DNA from: Rhabdornis inornatus
Lineage: Eukaryota > Chordata > Aves > Passeriformes > Rhabdornithidae
DNA: 64,000 bases
Assembly: GCA_013397075.1 (NCBI GenBank)
Contig: VWZS01004498.1
Coordinates: 1,014,268 to 1,078,267 of the forward strand
Reading direction: 5' to 3'
Shown here: piece after piece, positions 15,101 through 25,475 of the stretch
How the letters are laid out: each line of letters starts with the position of its first letter
Numbering within the stretch: position 1 is the first letter of the stretch
Position numbers and translations under genes: made by a program
The notes under the pieces: model-generated
What the model was told of the DNA's origin: nothing
The model's input: only the letters and a program-made list of their open reading frames with translations
The model's database searches: none

Positions 15101-18100
15101 GTAAACATGGTAATGTGACAGTGGTTGCTGCTTCAAATGAATGACTAATTGTTGTAGGTCTGAACTTAGGATTGATAATTACATTTGCACAGTAACAAGG
15201 CTTTGGCTTGTTTTGCCAGGAAGAAACATTAAAACTGACAAAGAAATGTACTTGACCACTCAGAAGTGAGTCTTATTATTAAAACAATATAAAAGCAAGG
15301 GACAAAGTCATCTTCCCAGAATTCAAGGAAAGAATACTCCTTTTTGTTGCTATTAAGTCAAAATTTATAAATAAAGCAATATACAATAAATATAGCAATA
15401 GCATTTATTCCTTATATGTTTTTAGTATCCCATATGATCATGTGACAGCATTTCTTAAACTGGAGGTAAAAGTAGAAAGCCTAAAATAAGAGCTTTGTCA
15501 TGTAAAAAAATCTCTGTGGAACTGAGTCCTTTGCATTGTGTATAATTTTTGTAGTTGTGTTTTAGCATTGATGATGTAAGGAATATAATTACATTCCTTA
15601 CTACCTGGCTTCTGGTTTTGCAAAATTTGCCTCTGAAATTTACTGCACTTAAAAGGTTGGGTTTTTTTCTTAAAATGGTTCTGAAGTTAGTTTTAAACTT
15701 ACAGTTTGACAATGTAGTGAGTCAACATTTTGATCCTTGTGAAAACAAGAAAGACAGGAACTGAAATCCTATGTGCTTGCAGACAGTTCTTAAATTAGTC
15801 CTTTGACATAAATCTGTGCCATTCTCTGATACAATACACACACATACATAGTATTTATACTCACTGTTTTTCCAGAACTTAGCTTCTGTAAGTGTGTATG
15901 CAGTCTTTCATTTTCAATGCAAGGAAGAGCAGTGTGGTATAAACTATATCCTAGTACCTTAAATGATAGGAAGCATACCTATAAAACCTCTTCTGTCTAA
16001 ATTCTGTGCTATTCAAGAGTCAAAAATCTTTGCAACTGGCTCTAAATGCTTAAAAGGAAATTACTCCTATGAAGTGATTAGGAGCAGAGGGAGGAGAAAA
16101 CATTACAACTGGTGCTCGGATGCTTTACTTTTGGCTCTGTTTTTATTATTGTATCTTTTTAGTTTCATTTGTCAGAATTGTTCTTGATTTTCTCTGTAAA
16201 GGCAGAAAGGATGAACTGAGGGGTGGATAAAAGAAAAGCTCTTAAATAGATTTTCAGTTTCAGTTGAAGTTAATTTGAGAATAGGTTGATGGACTAAGTA
16301 TTCTGTTGTTTCTGGTAATAATTTTTACATCTAAAAGACTGAAGAAGACCCTAAAATGTAATGTAATTCATAAAATAATCTACATGGTAAATAGAACACC
16401 ATTTCTCAGTCAAGAAAAGTACTACACAAAGGTAGCAGGAAAACTCAAGTTGTGGTTTGGGGGTTATACATTTGTTGCATTGTGGTGGTGGTGGCTTTTT
16501 TCTTGAGCTTTGGTGCAGTGTTTTTAAGGCTGAAAATGTATATCAATAATACAGAGTATAAGGGAGCGCACTTAAACCAAACAAAAATAGAATAATCCAG
16601 AAAACTGAGAGTTCAGGTGAAATTGAAATCAGAACACAAATACAGAAGTGCTAAATGAAGATAACTGCAAAAATGTAGTTTTCTTATACGTATAAGCATA
16701 TAAGCATAACTAACTGAAGAAAAATATCTTAAACATCATCTTAATTTAGGATCTCAGGTTATTTATGTACATAGGGATGTGGTATGGCATCCTTACAAAG
16801 TGTAATTAGTTGATTAGAGACTTAGAGAACATTAGAGAAAATACTGGTAAATAATTGCTTACTGTTTGTAGGCAGCAAAGAGTAGTGGTGATACAAATTT
16901 TAGAAAGAAAAACGTAGGAGGCATGTTTTTGGCAGAATTATTTTTTCACTCACTAAAGAAAAATATTTTCAAGGTTACAATCTGAGTTTGAAATCGAAGG
17001 ACTCAATAGAACACTACCTTCTGAAACACATTCATAGTGTTTGTACAGGTTTCAGTTTAATAAAAGTTCATCATGAATAAGTCCAGCAAATGCATTTTGA
17101 ATAGCTTCTCCCGCAGTGTGGTATGCCTGCTGAAAAAGCAACTGATGTACTTCCTTGTGTATTTTAACACCATTTCAGGTTATGACTGATTCTCTGCACA
17201 AGTTGCTCTTATTGGGGATATTGCTTTAAATTTGTTACTGCATTTTTTAATTCAGAAGTTTAAAAAAACAAGTCAGATGCTTGATGTAGTTAGTACATTT
17301 CATATGTGTTCTAAAGGTAACTGAGTCATACAAATTTTTTAACCAAAGATCAGAATTACTAGAATGTCACCTAATGACCTGCTTTTCCAAGAAGTGAGTT
17401 AATAAAACATTATTTCCACTTGTTTGCAGAGTAGAATTGTCATAGATGATACATACCATAGCAAGCCAAGTTGTGAACTTTCAGGGTTAGTGACAGAACC
17501 AAATCTGTCAGGTCGTTCACACACTTTAACCTTCTCTTCAAATGAGGTGAGTTTCAAAGTGTGTATATGTGTGTTGTTGATGTTGTTGTTCACACTACAG
17601 CATGTTTAATAGAAACAGATGTGTGTAATTTGAAACCAGATGGCTGTTCCATATTTCAATGTTGAAGAGCACTGTAAAGAAACTGGTAATGAACTAAGGA
17701 CATGCACTAGTGGATGACACATCAGTCTGTGTGTTCTGACCCTAGTTATTATCATAAAAATTGGAATGAACTCACTGATCAAATTGAAGTTTTTAATTTT
17801 AAACATAACATCGTTCTGTTCCACTAATTTAAAGCAACTTCCTGGGTGAATGAAAACGGCAACATTTTTGACCTTACCTTCCCATCTGTGAAGGTTTGTT
17901 TTACAATAAAATTTCATCTCAATAAAAACAAACAAAAGAAAAAAGGAAAAAGAAGTCAGAACATACTGGTTCTGATGTATAGGTAGAAATTAGACACCCG
18001 AAAGTGTGTTCATTCCCCTGGAGAACATGACCAGTGCATGACCAGTGAAAGCATTTTTTACCTTTTCAGTAATTACATTGAGTATCAAGGGTCTACTCTG

Positions 18101-21100
18101 AGGAAGACAAGGAACAAACTCCGAACTGTTTTCTCATTTGGAAAGCAGTATGAGTGAAGAAAAATACATAGTTCTGTTCTTGGGTTGTTTATTTTTTAAT
18201 TTGTAGTGTAGGTCTGGGAAAAAATAAGTAATCAATCTTACAGCAATTTGGGATATTTTGAATCACAGAATAAATTAGGTTGGAAAAGACCACTGAGATC
18301 ATCAAGTCCAGCCTGTGACTGAACACTACCTTGTCAACTAGACCATGGCTCTGAGTCCCACATCCAGTCTTTCCTTAAACACCTCCAGGGACAGTGACTC
18401 CACTACCTCCCTGGGAAGTTCATTCCAGTGTTTAATCAGCTTTTCTGTGAAGAAAGTCTTCCTCATGTTCAATCTGAATCTTACCTGGCTAGCTGAAGAC
18501 TATGTCCTCTTATCACTGGGTGCCTGGGAGAGCAGGCTGCCCCCCACCTGGCTACATCCTCCTGCCAGTGAGTTGTAGAGAGATGAGGTCCCCTTGAGTC
18601 TCCTCCAGGCTTAACACCCCCAGCTCCCTCAGCTGCTCCTCACAGGTCTTGTGCTCTACACCCTTCACCAGTTTCATTGCCCTTCTCTGGACCTATTCCA
18701 GCACCTCAATGTCCTTTCTGAACTGAGGGGCCAAGAACAGGATACAGCACTTGAGGTGTGGCCTCACCAGAGCCGAGTACAGGAGGACAGTCATTGTCCT
18801 GGCCTTGCTGGTCACACTGTTCCTGATACAGGCCAGGATGCCATTGGCTTTCTTTGCCATCTGGGCACACACTGGCTCGTGTTCAGCTGCTGTCGACCAG
18901 CACCCCCAGGTCCCTTCCCACTGGGCCACTTTCCAGCCACTCTGCTCCCAGCCTGTAGCACTGCATGGGGCTGTTGTGGCCAACATGCAGGACCCAGCAC
19001 TTGGTCATGTTGAACCTCATGGCTCTTGGTCTGGCCCATTGGTCCAGCCTGTCCAGGTCCCTTTGCAGGGCTTTCTTACCCTCCAGCAGATTGACATTCT
19101 GACTAAACTTGGTGTTGTCCACGAATTTACTGAAGGTACACTCAGTCCCCTCATTCAGATCACCAATAAAGATATGGAACAGGGTCCTTAATGTAAGCTG
19201 TTAATTTCTGCCTGATGGTTGCTGTCCAGATGGTTTTGTAAGTATGCAGCAGGCGTCGTGCTAGCCAGTGTAACTCTGGCTTTCAGAGGAGTGGGCTATT
19301 GCACACTGCCTTCCAAATCCTGGAATTGGGAAACTGGAGATGGAAGCACCTCTTAGAGACATAGATAGAGGCAGCACTGAGGAGTCTGCCTCTCTGCTGG
19401 ACGGTGGTCACAGGCAGTTTGGGGGCGTGACTGCCTGGTGAGAGTTCAGTTGTTAGCAGCCAGCTAGTTACAGCAGAGGCACTTCACTCACAGATGGTTA
19501 GCAAGCTAGCTGGGTAATCCTTCTAATGTTCTTAATATGTTAAATGGTGTGATGGCAGTGGTGTTCTCTTGGGCTTTATATTTTTATCTCCAGAGCTTTT
19601 ATTTGCTTTCTGAATCACATGCATTTTTATGCAGGAGCACATGGCTTTCTCATGCTTCCACACCTTAGATGTAGTTTTAGTTCTCCTTTCTGAATTTGCA
19701 GCTGATCTCTTGTTGTGGGGGCTTCCATGTGCAAACACAGCTTGGCATGTCCGTTCTGCCTCTGAATGGACATTTGAGAAAAAAAATCATGTAGAAGTAT
19801 TATTTAATTACCAGTAAGCCCTTAGTCAAAAGTTGGTGTTCTTCATCTTATCCTTCTACAGTTTTCACTTTCCTATATTCTGAAAAATACTCACAGATAC
19901 TTTCCCTCATGTAGTAGTGAAAAATTCAAATTTTGCAGTATTAAATATCTGTGAGGAGATCATGTCTGTGTGTTTTAACACAGATTCAGGTGTTGCTACA
20001 GCATCTGTTTTTACCAATATGGAGTAGAAGGAGTTTGTTAGTAACTGATGATGCTGAAACCTTAAGCTGCAATTCATAGCTAAGCCTGGAGGACTCCTCC
20101 ATAGTGCAGTCTGTTAGCTGCTCTACTCTGTGCTGCTTGGACAAACTGGTTCAGAGAGCCCCCAACATTCTGTCAGGTGACATCAATTGTCTGAAGAAAT
20201 GAAAATCTGGATCTCTTCCTTTTTTTGAGAAGAATACATCTTCAGGTATTTGCACTCTGAAATTTCAGAAGGGACACTTTTGCATGGCTTGCACGGTTTC
20301 AGTAAATCTAGAGTTCCAACTGGAACAAAACATTTCACATATTTTTTCATGTAAAGGAGCTATATAGATACACACACCTCAAATGATAAAAAAAGTATGT
20401 AGATATATTTAAAAATACATGTGTGACTGCATATATTTTAGTATTTCTTGTGGCTGATAGACCACACCTGAGATACATGTCCAATTTAAAATGCAAAGTG
20501 TTTCCCCTTTTTTACATACTATTCATGAACACTTGCTAGTATGAGACAAAGTTGCCAATATATATTTTGTATTGCAGTTTCAGGTTGGGAAGTACTGTTA
20601 TGTAAAATTATTTAAAATAAATATGCATTTAAAAATTCCCTTGGTAATTTATCCAGCTAATCTCTGTACGAAGCATCTCAAGCTTGATAGCTTGGATAGA
20701 AGACTGTGCTCCAGTTGTCTTGATACAGACGCTGTATAGAGCATTTCAAGCCAAAACTCTTCTAGAGCCCTTTGCTATTATTTTATGCAAATTGCTATTC
20801 TTCTTTTTGCACATCAGTAAGGCGGATGTGTTAGCACTTGTTACAGCTACATAAGCATTTTGATTTGGATAAGGAATTCATTGTTGAAATAAATATTCTG
20901 ATTGTTCCCACTTGCCTTACTTTGATTTATCTCAGAAATCAAATCAGATGTGCTCCAACAGTGGTCCTGCTATGTTCCAGCTGCTAGTGGCCATTGAGTC
21001 TTTGTGATCAGACTAGAGCTATTTGGAAGTGAAAATCCTTTGAAATGCTTGTAGTGTGGATTTTAGTACTTCAGCACAAACTGTTCAGCTGTACAAACTA

Positions 21101-24100
21101 ATTCCTATTTATCTGCATTGCCTCTTAATGTAGCCACTGTTCCTTGTTTGACAGACCAGGGAAAGCAGAACCATTTTGAATTATGTGTAGTCCTTCACTA
21201 CACTGGAAATTTGAAAATTTTATGTTTCCCCTCATATGTGTCTTCCATATTGTGTGCTCAGATCCATAGTGTTGTGTGATCAGATCATGTGACACGCCTA
21301 CATCTCATTATCTTTGACTTGTAATCACCACAATCATTTTGTTGCATCAATTGACTCTCCCAAATATTCCATGAAATAAGCTGGATTTTGTGAGGTCCCT
21401 TTGGCTGGCAGCTGTAGTTGTTCACCTGTGACTTAACAGGGTCATCTCTCAAATCCATAACTAGGAAACTCTTGTTTCCATGTTTTCTGTTTACAAATGT
21501 GTGTAAGGCTTGCTGGAAAGGGGGAGCATATTTTCTGCTGTTTGCAAGTATCTTGGATGAGTAGTAGAAGCTGCGCAGTGGAGCAGTCTGCAAGTCTAAT
21601 ACAGCCTGTACTCAGTTATGAGCTAGTGAGAGATGATTCTGGATAGTTAGTACAACTTCAGTTAACTGATGTTACTGACTCAAAGACCACACTGGAGTAT
21701 CTTCTCTGCGGACACTGAGCTCTGTTGCTTCTTTTGTGATGAAGTAACAGTGCTTCAGGACAAACAGCAGTGCCTTTTCCCCTCAGAAGCAAAATGAAAT
21801 TGAAGCAGGGTGCCTCAAAAGTTCTGTGAGCTTGCAAAGTGTATTTTCAGTGGAAGTCTACAAGCTGCTATGTTTCTGAAATTATCATCTTCTATTTGGG
21901 CAGACCTTTTAAAATGTTGATGTAATTGCATTAGTTCAAAGAATGAACAGTCTTCTCTTTACAAATGTACAAAATGTAATAAAACTGTACTTAGAACACT
22001 CACCAGATTTACTGGCTACTAGAATTGCTTTTATTCTGGATTTCCATCACTTAACAGTAATAACAGAGTTGAAGTACTTGAAAATTCTTCATGCCGTGTA
22101 AGGTAATATCTAACATGAAGATAGAGCTACCTTAACCAACTAACTGAGGAAGTGTGTTCATTGTTTGGATAGGTGCAATTTACCATTTATGTTCTCTGTT
22201 TCTGACTTAGTTTGAATGTTGGAAATGTCTTGTTTATAGTAAACTAGGCAAACTGATCTCAAGAACTTGACTTTTGGAGTAGAGCATGTTTAAAAATGCA
22301 CTTTGTTAACCAAACTCAACTGACAACTGGAATTCAACATACAGTCAAGTAAAAAACATTGCTTATGGTGACTTTTCTCAATTGGTTAGGCATTGGATGA
22401 TGAATTTACAACAACAGGAAAGCAAAATCAATGGCACAGTAGACCTATTTCTGAATGGACCACCCAGCAAGTATGCCACTGGTTAATGGGAATGAACATG
22501 GAGCAGTATATTACAGAGTTCACAGCTATGAATGTAGATGGACAGCAGCTGATGCAGCTCGACAGTGAGAAGTTAAAGGTATGTGAACATCCTAGGATAG
22601 ATTTGTAATTGTATAGGTTTCATTGCTTCTTTAGACATATTTTTAACCTAAAAAGTCCAATTTCCTGGTTTTGTGGCTTTTTAAGGGATAAGAGTTATTT
22701 GCTCTTTTTATTTTGAGTTGCTTTTGAAATACTTGGAGACTGTATAGTTAGATGGTAATTAGTAATTGATTGTAGAATTAAAGATGGGCTGTTTATAGCC
22801 AGAAAAATAATAAATATTGCTTCCTTGTTTGTACCTGGAGGAAATGAAAGGAAGCGTAACTGTCCAATGAGTCTTGATATATCTGTCACCAATTTCAACA
22901 TAAGGTCATATCAAAATAAGTTACAGCCAATTCAAATAGAATTGCAGGATCCAGTTTTAGAAATCTGTTTCTTCGACATTTCCCCTTCAAATGGGAAGGC
23001 TAAAATCCTATCTGGTGACATTTTAAATGTGTCAAGTTTTTACTCCTGCCAAAAATATATATTCTGAATCTTTTGAGCCTTTTCTTGCCATTTTATACCT
23101 GGAAGCTGCAGTGTGTATGTATTCCTTACAGTGCTGGTAAATTCCTGCAGTTTTTCTTTTTGTTAGATTACAAGACTGCATTATGGACAGGCAAGATGTG
23201 CAGCTAGAAGAGGTTCATTGGTCTATTCTGGCGTAAGGCAAATTATTATTAACAATCGATAGCAGAATTTGAGGGGCTTAGGGGGGGAAAAGGCTGTTGT
23301 AACTTCAGTCTCCAAAATACGCCTGCATTTTAAATAGACGTGCAACACTAAATGTCCGGTATTTTATAAAATTTCATGGGCACACAGAAAGTACCATGAC
23401 TGGCGTGTGAGTGTCTCCAGCTGTGGAACCTTGAGCGCTGATGCCTGAAGCTCAAGGTGCACCTGGTGCCGTTTGGGCTGACACAGGGCCAGTGCGGTCA
23501 GGCACTTGGAATGCCGTGCTGCCACCTGCCGTTCGCAGATCGAAGTGTACCGTCCACTTCTGTGCCCCTTCGTAGTAATACACTTTAAAATACTTAAAAC
23601 TGAAGAGTAGTTACTGAGTAACAATTCCTCGTGTATAAAAAGAGCTAGAAAAATATCTGGAGACTACTACCTATGATGTTTCTTTCTGGAGATTCTCAGG
23701 GGTTTACATGTTTGTAAAATGCAACACGAAACTTGTTATTTCACAGCAGAAGAGTTAGCCTTGGTTTCCTTACCTATCTTGTTATCCAGATGATTATTTA
23801 CAATGTTTTTGATGCTCTAAGTCTTTATTTTTCAAATAAACAGACTATCTTGTCGAAAAGTGAATAACACTTTCTTATATTCTTAATGCACAAGCACTGT
23901 CAACAGTGTTGTTGAAAAAAAATACTGATGACGTTTTGTTTTGTTTTCTTCCTCCAAAGGCTTTGGGAGTTTCCAGTCAAAATGACCGATCAACAATAAA
24001 GAAAAAAATAAAGGATATTAGGAAAACACAGGAAAAACTGGAAAAGCAGAAGGAAAAGGTTCAAAAGAAGGAGAAAGAAGTTCGCAAGACTGGCAGAGTG

Positions 24101-24127
24101 GTGGCCACTCTTGAATCAAGCTGCTAA
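79..24127 (+). CDS. Neurabin-family scaffold protein (PPP1R9A-like), 3' part, 16 exons
   Basis: The 16 exons join in frame to 791 visible residues ending at TAA 24125-24127; the gene enters from the left, so its start is not seen. Domain order is PDZ (exons 1-3, starting GLGISIIGMGVGAD), an acidic stretch with VEVFDLPENED, a coiled coil (exons 5-8), a Ser/Pro-rich linker (exons 9-14, with CMPFSWFGDS) and a SAM domain (exons 15-16), followed by a basic Lys/Glu helix. This is the neurabin-1 layout; spinophilin (PPP1R9B) lacks the SAM domain. Neurabins target protein phosphatase 1 to F-actin at dendritic spines and junctions; those N-terminal binding regions would lie outside the window. Outside the PDZ and coil it differs clearly from neurabin-1 as I remember it, for example a shorter EQERCLYEQHY segment after the PDZ, and it sits next to PDK1 rather than PDK4. 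I therefore read it as a paralogue, not PPP1R9A itself. Family call is firm; paralogue identity is inference. Confidence 0.9.
709..813 (+). CDS. Neurabin-like exon: PDZ second half
   Basis: Flanked by TTTTGCAG and GTACGT. It encodes IQVNDQIVEVDGISLVGVTQ and then the helix FFAATVLKNTKGTVR, the typical end of a neurabin PDZ. Phase 2 to phase 2. Confidence 0.94.
992..1112 (+). CDS. Neurabin-like exon: PDZ end and linker
   Basis: Acceptor TTTTCCTGTAG, donor GTAAAA. It encodes FLIGREKPGAESEVARLI, then ISETLEQERCLYEQHYVHDD. Neurabin-1 has a few extra residues (RRQREL region) here, as I recall. Confidence 0.93.
1534..1680 (+). CDS. Neurabin-like exon: acidic segment
   Basis: Acceptor CTTTTTGTCAG. 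It encodes DDDYDDEEEDTYESH, then KSVEVFDLPENEDIGLLLD and ends KFKE; VEVF(D/E)LPENED is characteristic of neurabins. The donor GAG|GTGTTG is weak. Reading on would add only V-L before a stop at 1687-1689. Confidence 0.9.
1681..3167 (+). other. Intron, about 1.5 kb
   Basis: It lies between the acidic exon and the first coiled-coil exon. It contains T-rich tracts (about 2981-2998 and 3147-3155) near the acceptor. I see no coding exon or recognisable mobile element in it. Confidence 0.7.
3168..3221 (+). CDS. Neurabin-like exon: coiled-coil start
   Basis: A 54-base exon with acceptor TCTGTTCCAG and donor GTAAGT. It encodes LQLKHAVTIAEVNQLKEK, matching the neurabin LQ(I/L)KHAVTEAE coil start. Symmetric phase 0-0. 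Confidence 0.92.
3222..4849 (+). other. Intron, about 1.6 kb
   Basis: No exon or known repeat recognised. Open frames here (for example 3605-4093) show no domain similarity or splice support. Confidence 0.65.
4850..5079 (+). CDS. Neurabin-like exon: central coiled coil
   Basis: A 230-base exon, acceptor AATCTTTTCAG, donor GTAAGT. It encodes a long heptad region including LETYWLEAQNLCKTVNE and KKYNKAKKLLKDYQQK, closely matching the neurabin/spinophilin dimerisation coil. Confidence 0.95.
5080..6739 (+). other. Intron, about 1.7 kb
   Basis: AT-rich intronic sequence. I recognise no exon, RNA gene or mobile element. Confidence 0.65.
6740..6836 (+). CDS. Neurabin-like exon: coiled coil
   Basis: Acceptor TTTCACCAG, donor GTAAAG. 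It encodes EIEFMKKEEDHSKLLEERDQ and QKYAEQLKIYQEK, completing the Lys codon begun in the previous exon. It corresponds to KELDFIKRQEAE in neurabin-1. Confidence 0.92.
6917..7106 (+). CDS. Neurabin-like exon: end of coil and acidic linker
   Basis: Acceptor TTTTTGCAG, donor GTAAGT. It encodes ISELENKLKAYEKMPYVFEG and then a Glu/Lys/Ser-rich linker ending RINSLDMLISG. The coil ends about 15 residues in. Confidence 0.9.
7107..7923 (+). other. Intron, 0.8 kb
   Basis: AT-rich, with no feature recognised. Confidence 0.65.
7924..8075 (+). CDS. Neurabin-like exon: basic linker
   Basis: Acceptor TTTGTTGCAG, donor GTACTG. It encodes DFDAFVGDTPRLDTSAHKAK and then AQLALKVKRQPPSRSKLKES. The KA(K/R)AQLxxKxxRQxPSR pattern matches the neurabin-1 segment KTRAQLSVKNRRQRPSR. 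Confidence 0.92.
8873..9206 (+). CDS. Neurabin-like exon: Ser/Thr/Pro-rich linker
   Basis: The largest exon (334 bases), acceptor ATTGAAG, donor GTAAGA. It encodes a low-complexity, probably disordered stretch with several Ser-Pro and Thr-Pro sites (SSPVHKPSNENSTTTTCSPP). It shows little similarity to neurabin-1. The in-frame join and open frame support it. Confidence 0.85.
9207..11571 (+). other. Intron, 2.4 kb
   Basis: No exon with both plausible splice sites and neurabin similarity is visible, and I recognise no mobile element. Confidence 0.6.
11572..11656 (+). CDS. Neurabin-like exon: basic motif
   Basis: An 85-base exon, acceptor GAAAAACAG, donor GTAAGA. It encodes ERRNEDRTAETNEGIPSGK and then SKRRFPDFG. 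The last part matches KIKRKFVDLG of neurabin-1, which supports the exon despite its A-rich acceptor. Confidence 0.82.
12095..12143. repeat. Two-copy AT-rich tandem repeat
   Basis: A 26-base unit beginning ATATAATATTTTATATAAAT, repeated nearly twice; each unit is also partly self-complementary. Intronic. Confidence 0.85.
12275..12346 (+). CDS. Neurabin-like exon: Lys-rich
   Basis: A 72-base exon, acceptor TTTTTTCACTCAG, donor GTAGTT (weak). It encodes GLRKSGGKGKKQEKENLRGS, similar to LRRNSSKGKKWKEKEKE in neurabin-1. Confidence 0.85.
12845..13040 (+). CDS. Neurabin-like exon: CMPFSWF motif
   Basis: Acceptor CTTATCCCAG, donor GTAAAG. It encodes GSRELLDDSGNNLSASDSDS and then PVPTCMPFSWFGDSHKE; CMPFSWF is a conserved neurabin motif ahead of the SAM domain. 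Confidence 0.93.
13041..17429 (+). other. Intron, 4.4 kb
   Basis: The only structure I noticed is an imperfect three-copy short repeat around 14417-14476 (variants of GGTCTC-TAATAGGCTGTAG). No exon, RNA gene or mobile element was recognised. Confidence 0.6.
17430..17546 (+). CDS. Neurabin-like exon: linker before SAM
   Basis: Acceptor TTGTTTGCAG, donor GTGAGT, 39 codons, phase 0-0. It encodes SRIVIDDTYHSKPSCELSG and ends HTLTFSSNE, which aligns in position with the neurabin-1 stretch ending LALSSDE. The symmetric exon could be skipped in frame. Confidence 0.87.
17547..22389 (+). other. Intron, 4.8 kb, carrying a CR1 insertion
   Basis: It contains the antisense CR1 fragment at 18258-19188. 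I recognise nothing else in it. Confidence 0.65.
18258..19188 (-). mobile_element. 5'-truncated CR1 LINE, antisense to host gene
   Basis: Read on the - strand, this gives the C-terminal part of the CR1 ORF2 reverse transcriptase, including AKKANGILACIRNSVTSKAR and VLLYSALVRPHLKC, with frameshifts. The 3' end lies at about 18260, where the + strand reads AATCACAGAATAAATTAGG, the reverse complement of a CR1 tail. The 5' end is truncated near 19188, as is usual for CR1. The frame is broken, so it is not expected to be active. Confidence 0.93.
22390..22578 (+). CDS. Neurabin-like exon: SAM domain
   Basis: Acceptor AATTGGTTAG, donor GTATGT, 63 codons. It encodes ISEWTTQQVCHWLMGMNMEQ and then YITEFTAMNVDGQQLMQLDS, a clear SAM domain with the helix 1 Trp and the xxxVxxWL core. 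Phase 0-0. Confidence 0.96.
22579..23959 (+). other. Intron, 1.4 kb
   Basis: Separates the two SAM-coding exons. No further exon or element recognised. Confidence 0.65.
23960..24127 (+). CDS. Neurabin-like last coding exon: SAM end and basic helix
   Basis: Acceptor CCTCCAAAG. It starts ALGVSSQNDRSTIKKKIKDI, the last SAM helix, continues into a Lys/Glu-rich helix (KTQEKLEKQKEKVQKKEKEV) and ends VVATLESSC then TAA. Neurabin-1 has the same SAM-then-charged-helix ending but a different last dozen residues. Confidence 0.95.
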   Translation, partial: ALGVSSQNDRSTIKKKIKDIRKTQEKLEKQKEKVQKKEKEVRKTGRVVATLESSC

Positions 24128-24284
24128 AATGACCATTTTATTTTAGTGCAGACTTGCCTAATCTTGAGGAAGTTCAGCAGATTTGTATATAACTGTAAAA
24201 TTGAGGGAGGAGGGAAAGTGCAACAGTTCAATGTGGTAGGTGTTTTTTTTACTTTTTAATTGTGGTCCCTCCCCATTACAGCCC

Positions 24285-24290
24285 AATAAA
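24285..24290 (+). terminator. Proximal polyadenylation hexamer AATAAA
   Basis: Canonical AATAAA 158 bases after the neurabin-like stop codon. Confidence 0.45.
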
Positions 24291-25453
24291 ATGAAATAAT
24301 GTTTTCAGTATTTTTATTTCTAATTGACTCTGCCTGTACTAATAGACAATAATTTAACTTTCTGCCTTAAGTAACATTTCTGCTTCTAATGTGTCATATG
24401 CCCTTTTCATTGAAATTGGTGTTTGTGAAAAGTAGAATACTGTATTAAAAATCATTCCAGTGTTAGTCAACTAGCATTTGATAGAGTTGAAGCTGATAGA
24501 GGGACAGTAGAAAAATCCTGCCAATAAATTCAGTCTGTGACAGTCTATCTGTTGCCACTAAAGATGTATAGTAAAAATTAAGAAAATGGTAATGTCAAAT
24601 TAATTTAAAAAGTAAGCATGTGTTTCGAACTTCGGATTATTTTAGTTCTTGTACTTCTGGAACTTCATTCAAAGTTCACTTTAGCAGCACATTGTTTTTG
24701 AATTCTATGTGTTGCAATTTACTGAGGAAATAACATGAAATGCTAAGTAGTTTTCACAAACTACATATCCTACGCATAATGCTAAGTTTTCTGTACACTA
24801 CCCGTGTGGTGTTGGGACAAGGTTTAAGCCTATAAATAAGATCCTTTTTAACCTATTTTTCCTAAATAATACATAGTTTTATAGATTTATGCTATGAGTA
24901 AGATCAATATGCAATACATGTATTTCTCTTTTCTACATGCCACAAGATTTTTTGCGGACCAAATTTATATATTTGCTGATTTTAAACAATACTGTTTTTC
25001 AGACTTAAAATACCAAGGGAAGAATTGTAGGAAAAATTATCACTGACGCACTGGGTTTCTGCCTTGTATTTAAATGTTCTGTTGTAGACTACAGATTATT
25101 TCTCTTTAAAGGAGGATTTGATTCTTGAAATAGCTTAGAACATGACTTCGTGTTTTGTATATTTACATACTATTTTCTAGAGATACTACAAGAGCACTTC
25201 CTTAATTTAGATTATTCCAGAAACAGACTAGATTAAATATCAGTTCCACCCTAGAATGGACTAGAACAAAACTTACATAGTTCATTTATGTGGACCAAGT
25301 TCTCCTTTAAATCTATGGACTGTTTTTCATTTTAATTAAATGAATGAACTTCACTGTTGGTGTTTCACATTTATTATTTTTTGTATAAATGTCTTAAGAG
25401 AATTTCAGTAAAAGGACTATGTGGAAATGCTTCTGCACACTAGGCATTTCCAA

Positions 25454-25459
25454 AATAAA
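25454..25459 (+). terminator. Distal polyadenylation hexamer AATAAA
   Basis: Canonical AATAAA about 1.3 kb after the stop codon; the downstream sequence is A/T-rich. Confidence 0.4.
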
Positions 25460-25475
25460 GTTTGAAAATCTTGGT

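Larger units (their letters stand above)
24128..25475 (+). other. Probable 3' UTR of the neurabin-like gene
   Basis: AT-rich sequence after the stop codon with an AATAAA at 24285-24290 (short form) and another at 25454-25459 (long form). Use of either site is inferred from the hexamer alone. Confidence 0.6.

Noticed and set aside
18651..19191. Open frames on the + strand of 120 and 146 codons
   Set aside because: They are the antisense of the CR1 reverse-transcriptase fragment.
79..24127. Identification as PPP1R9A (neurabin-1) itself
   Set aside because: The linker and C-terminus diverge strongly while the PDZ and coil are conserved, and the neighbours are PDK1 and ITGA6 rather than PDK4. 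A paralogue fits better, though a tree is needed.
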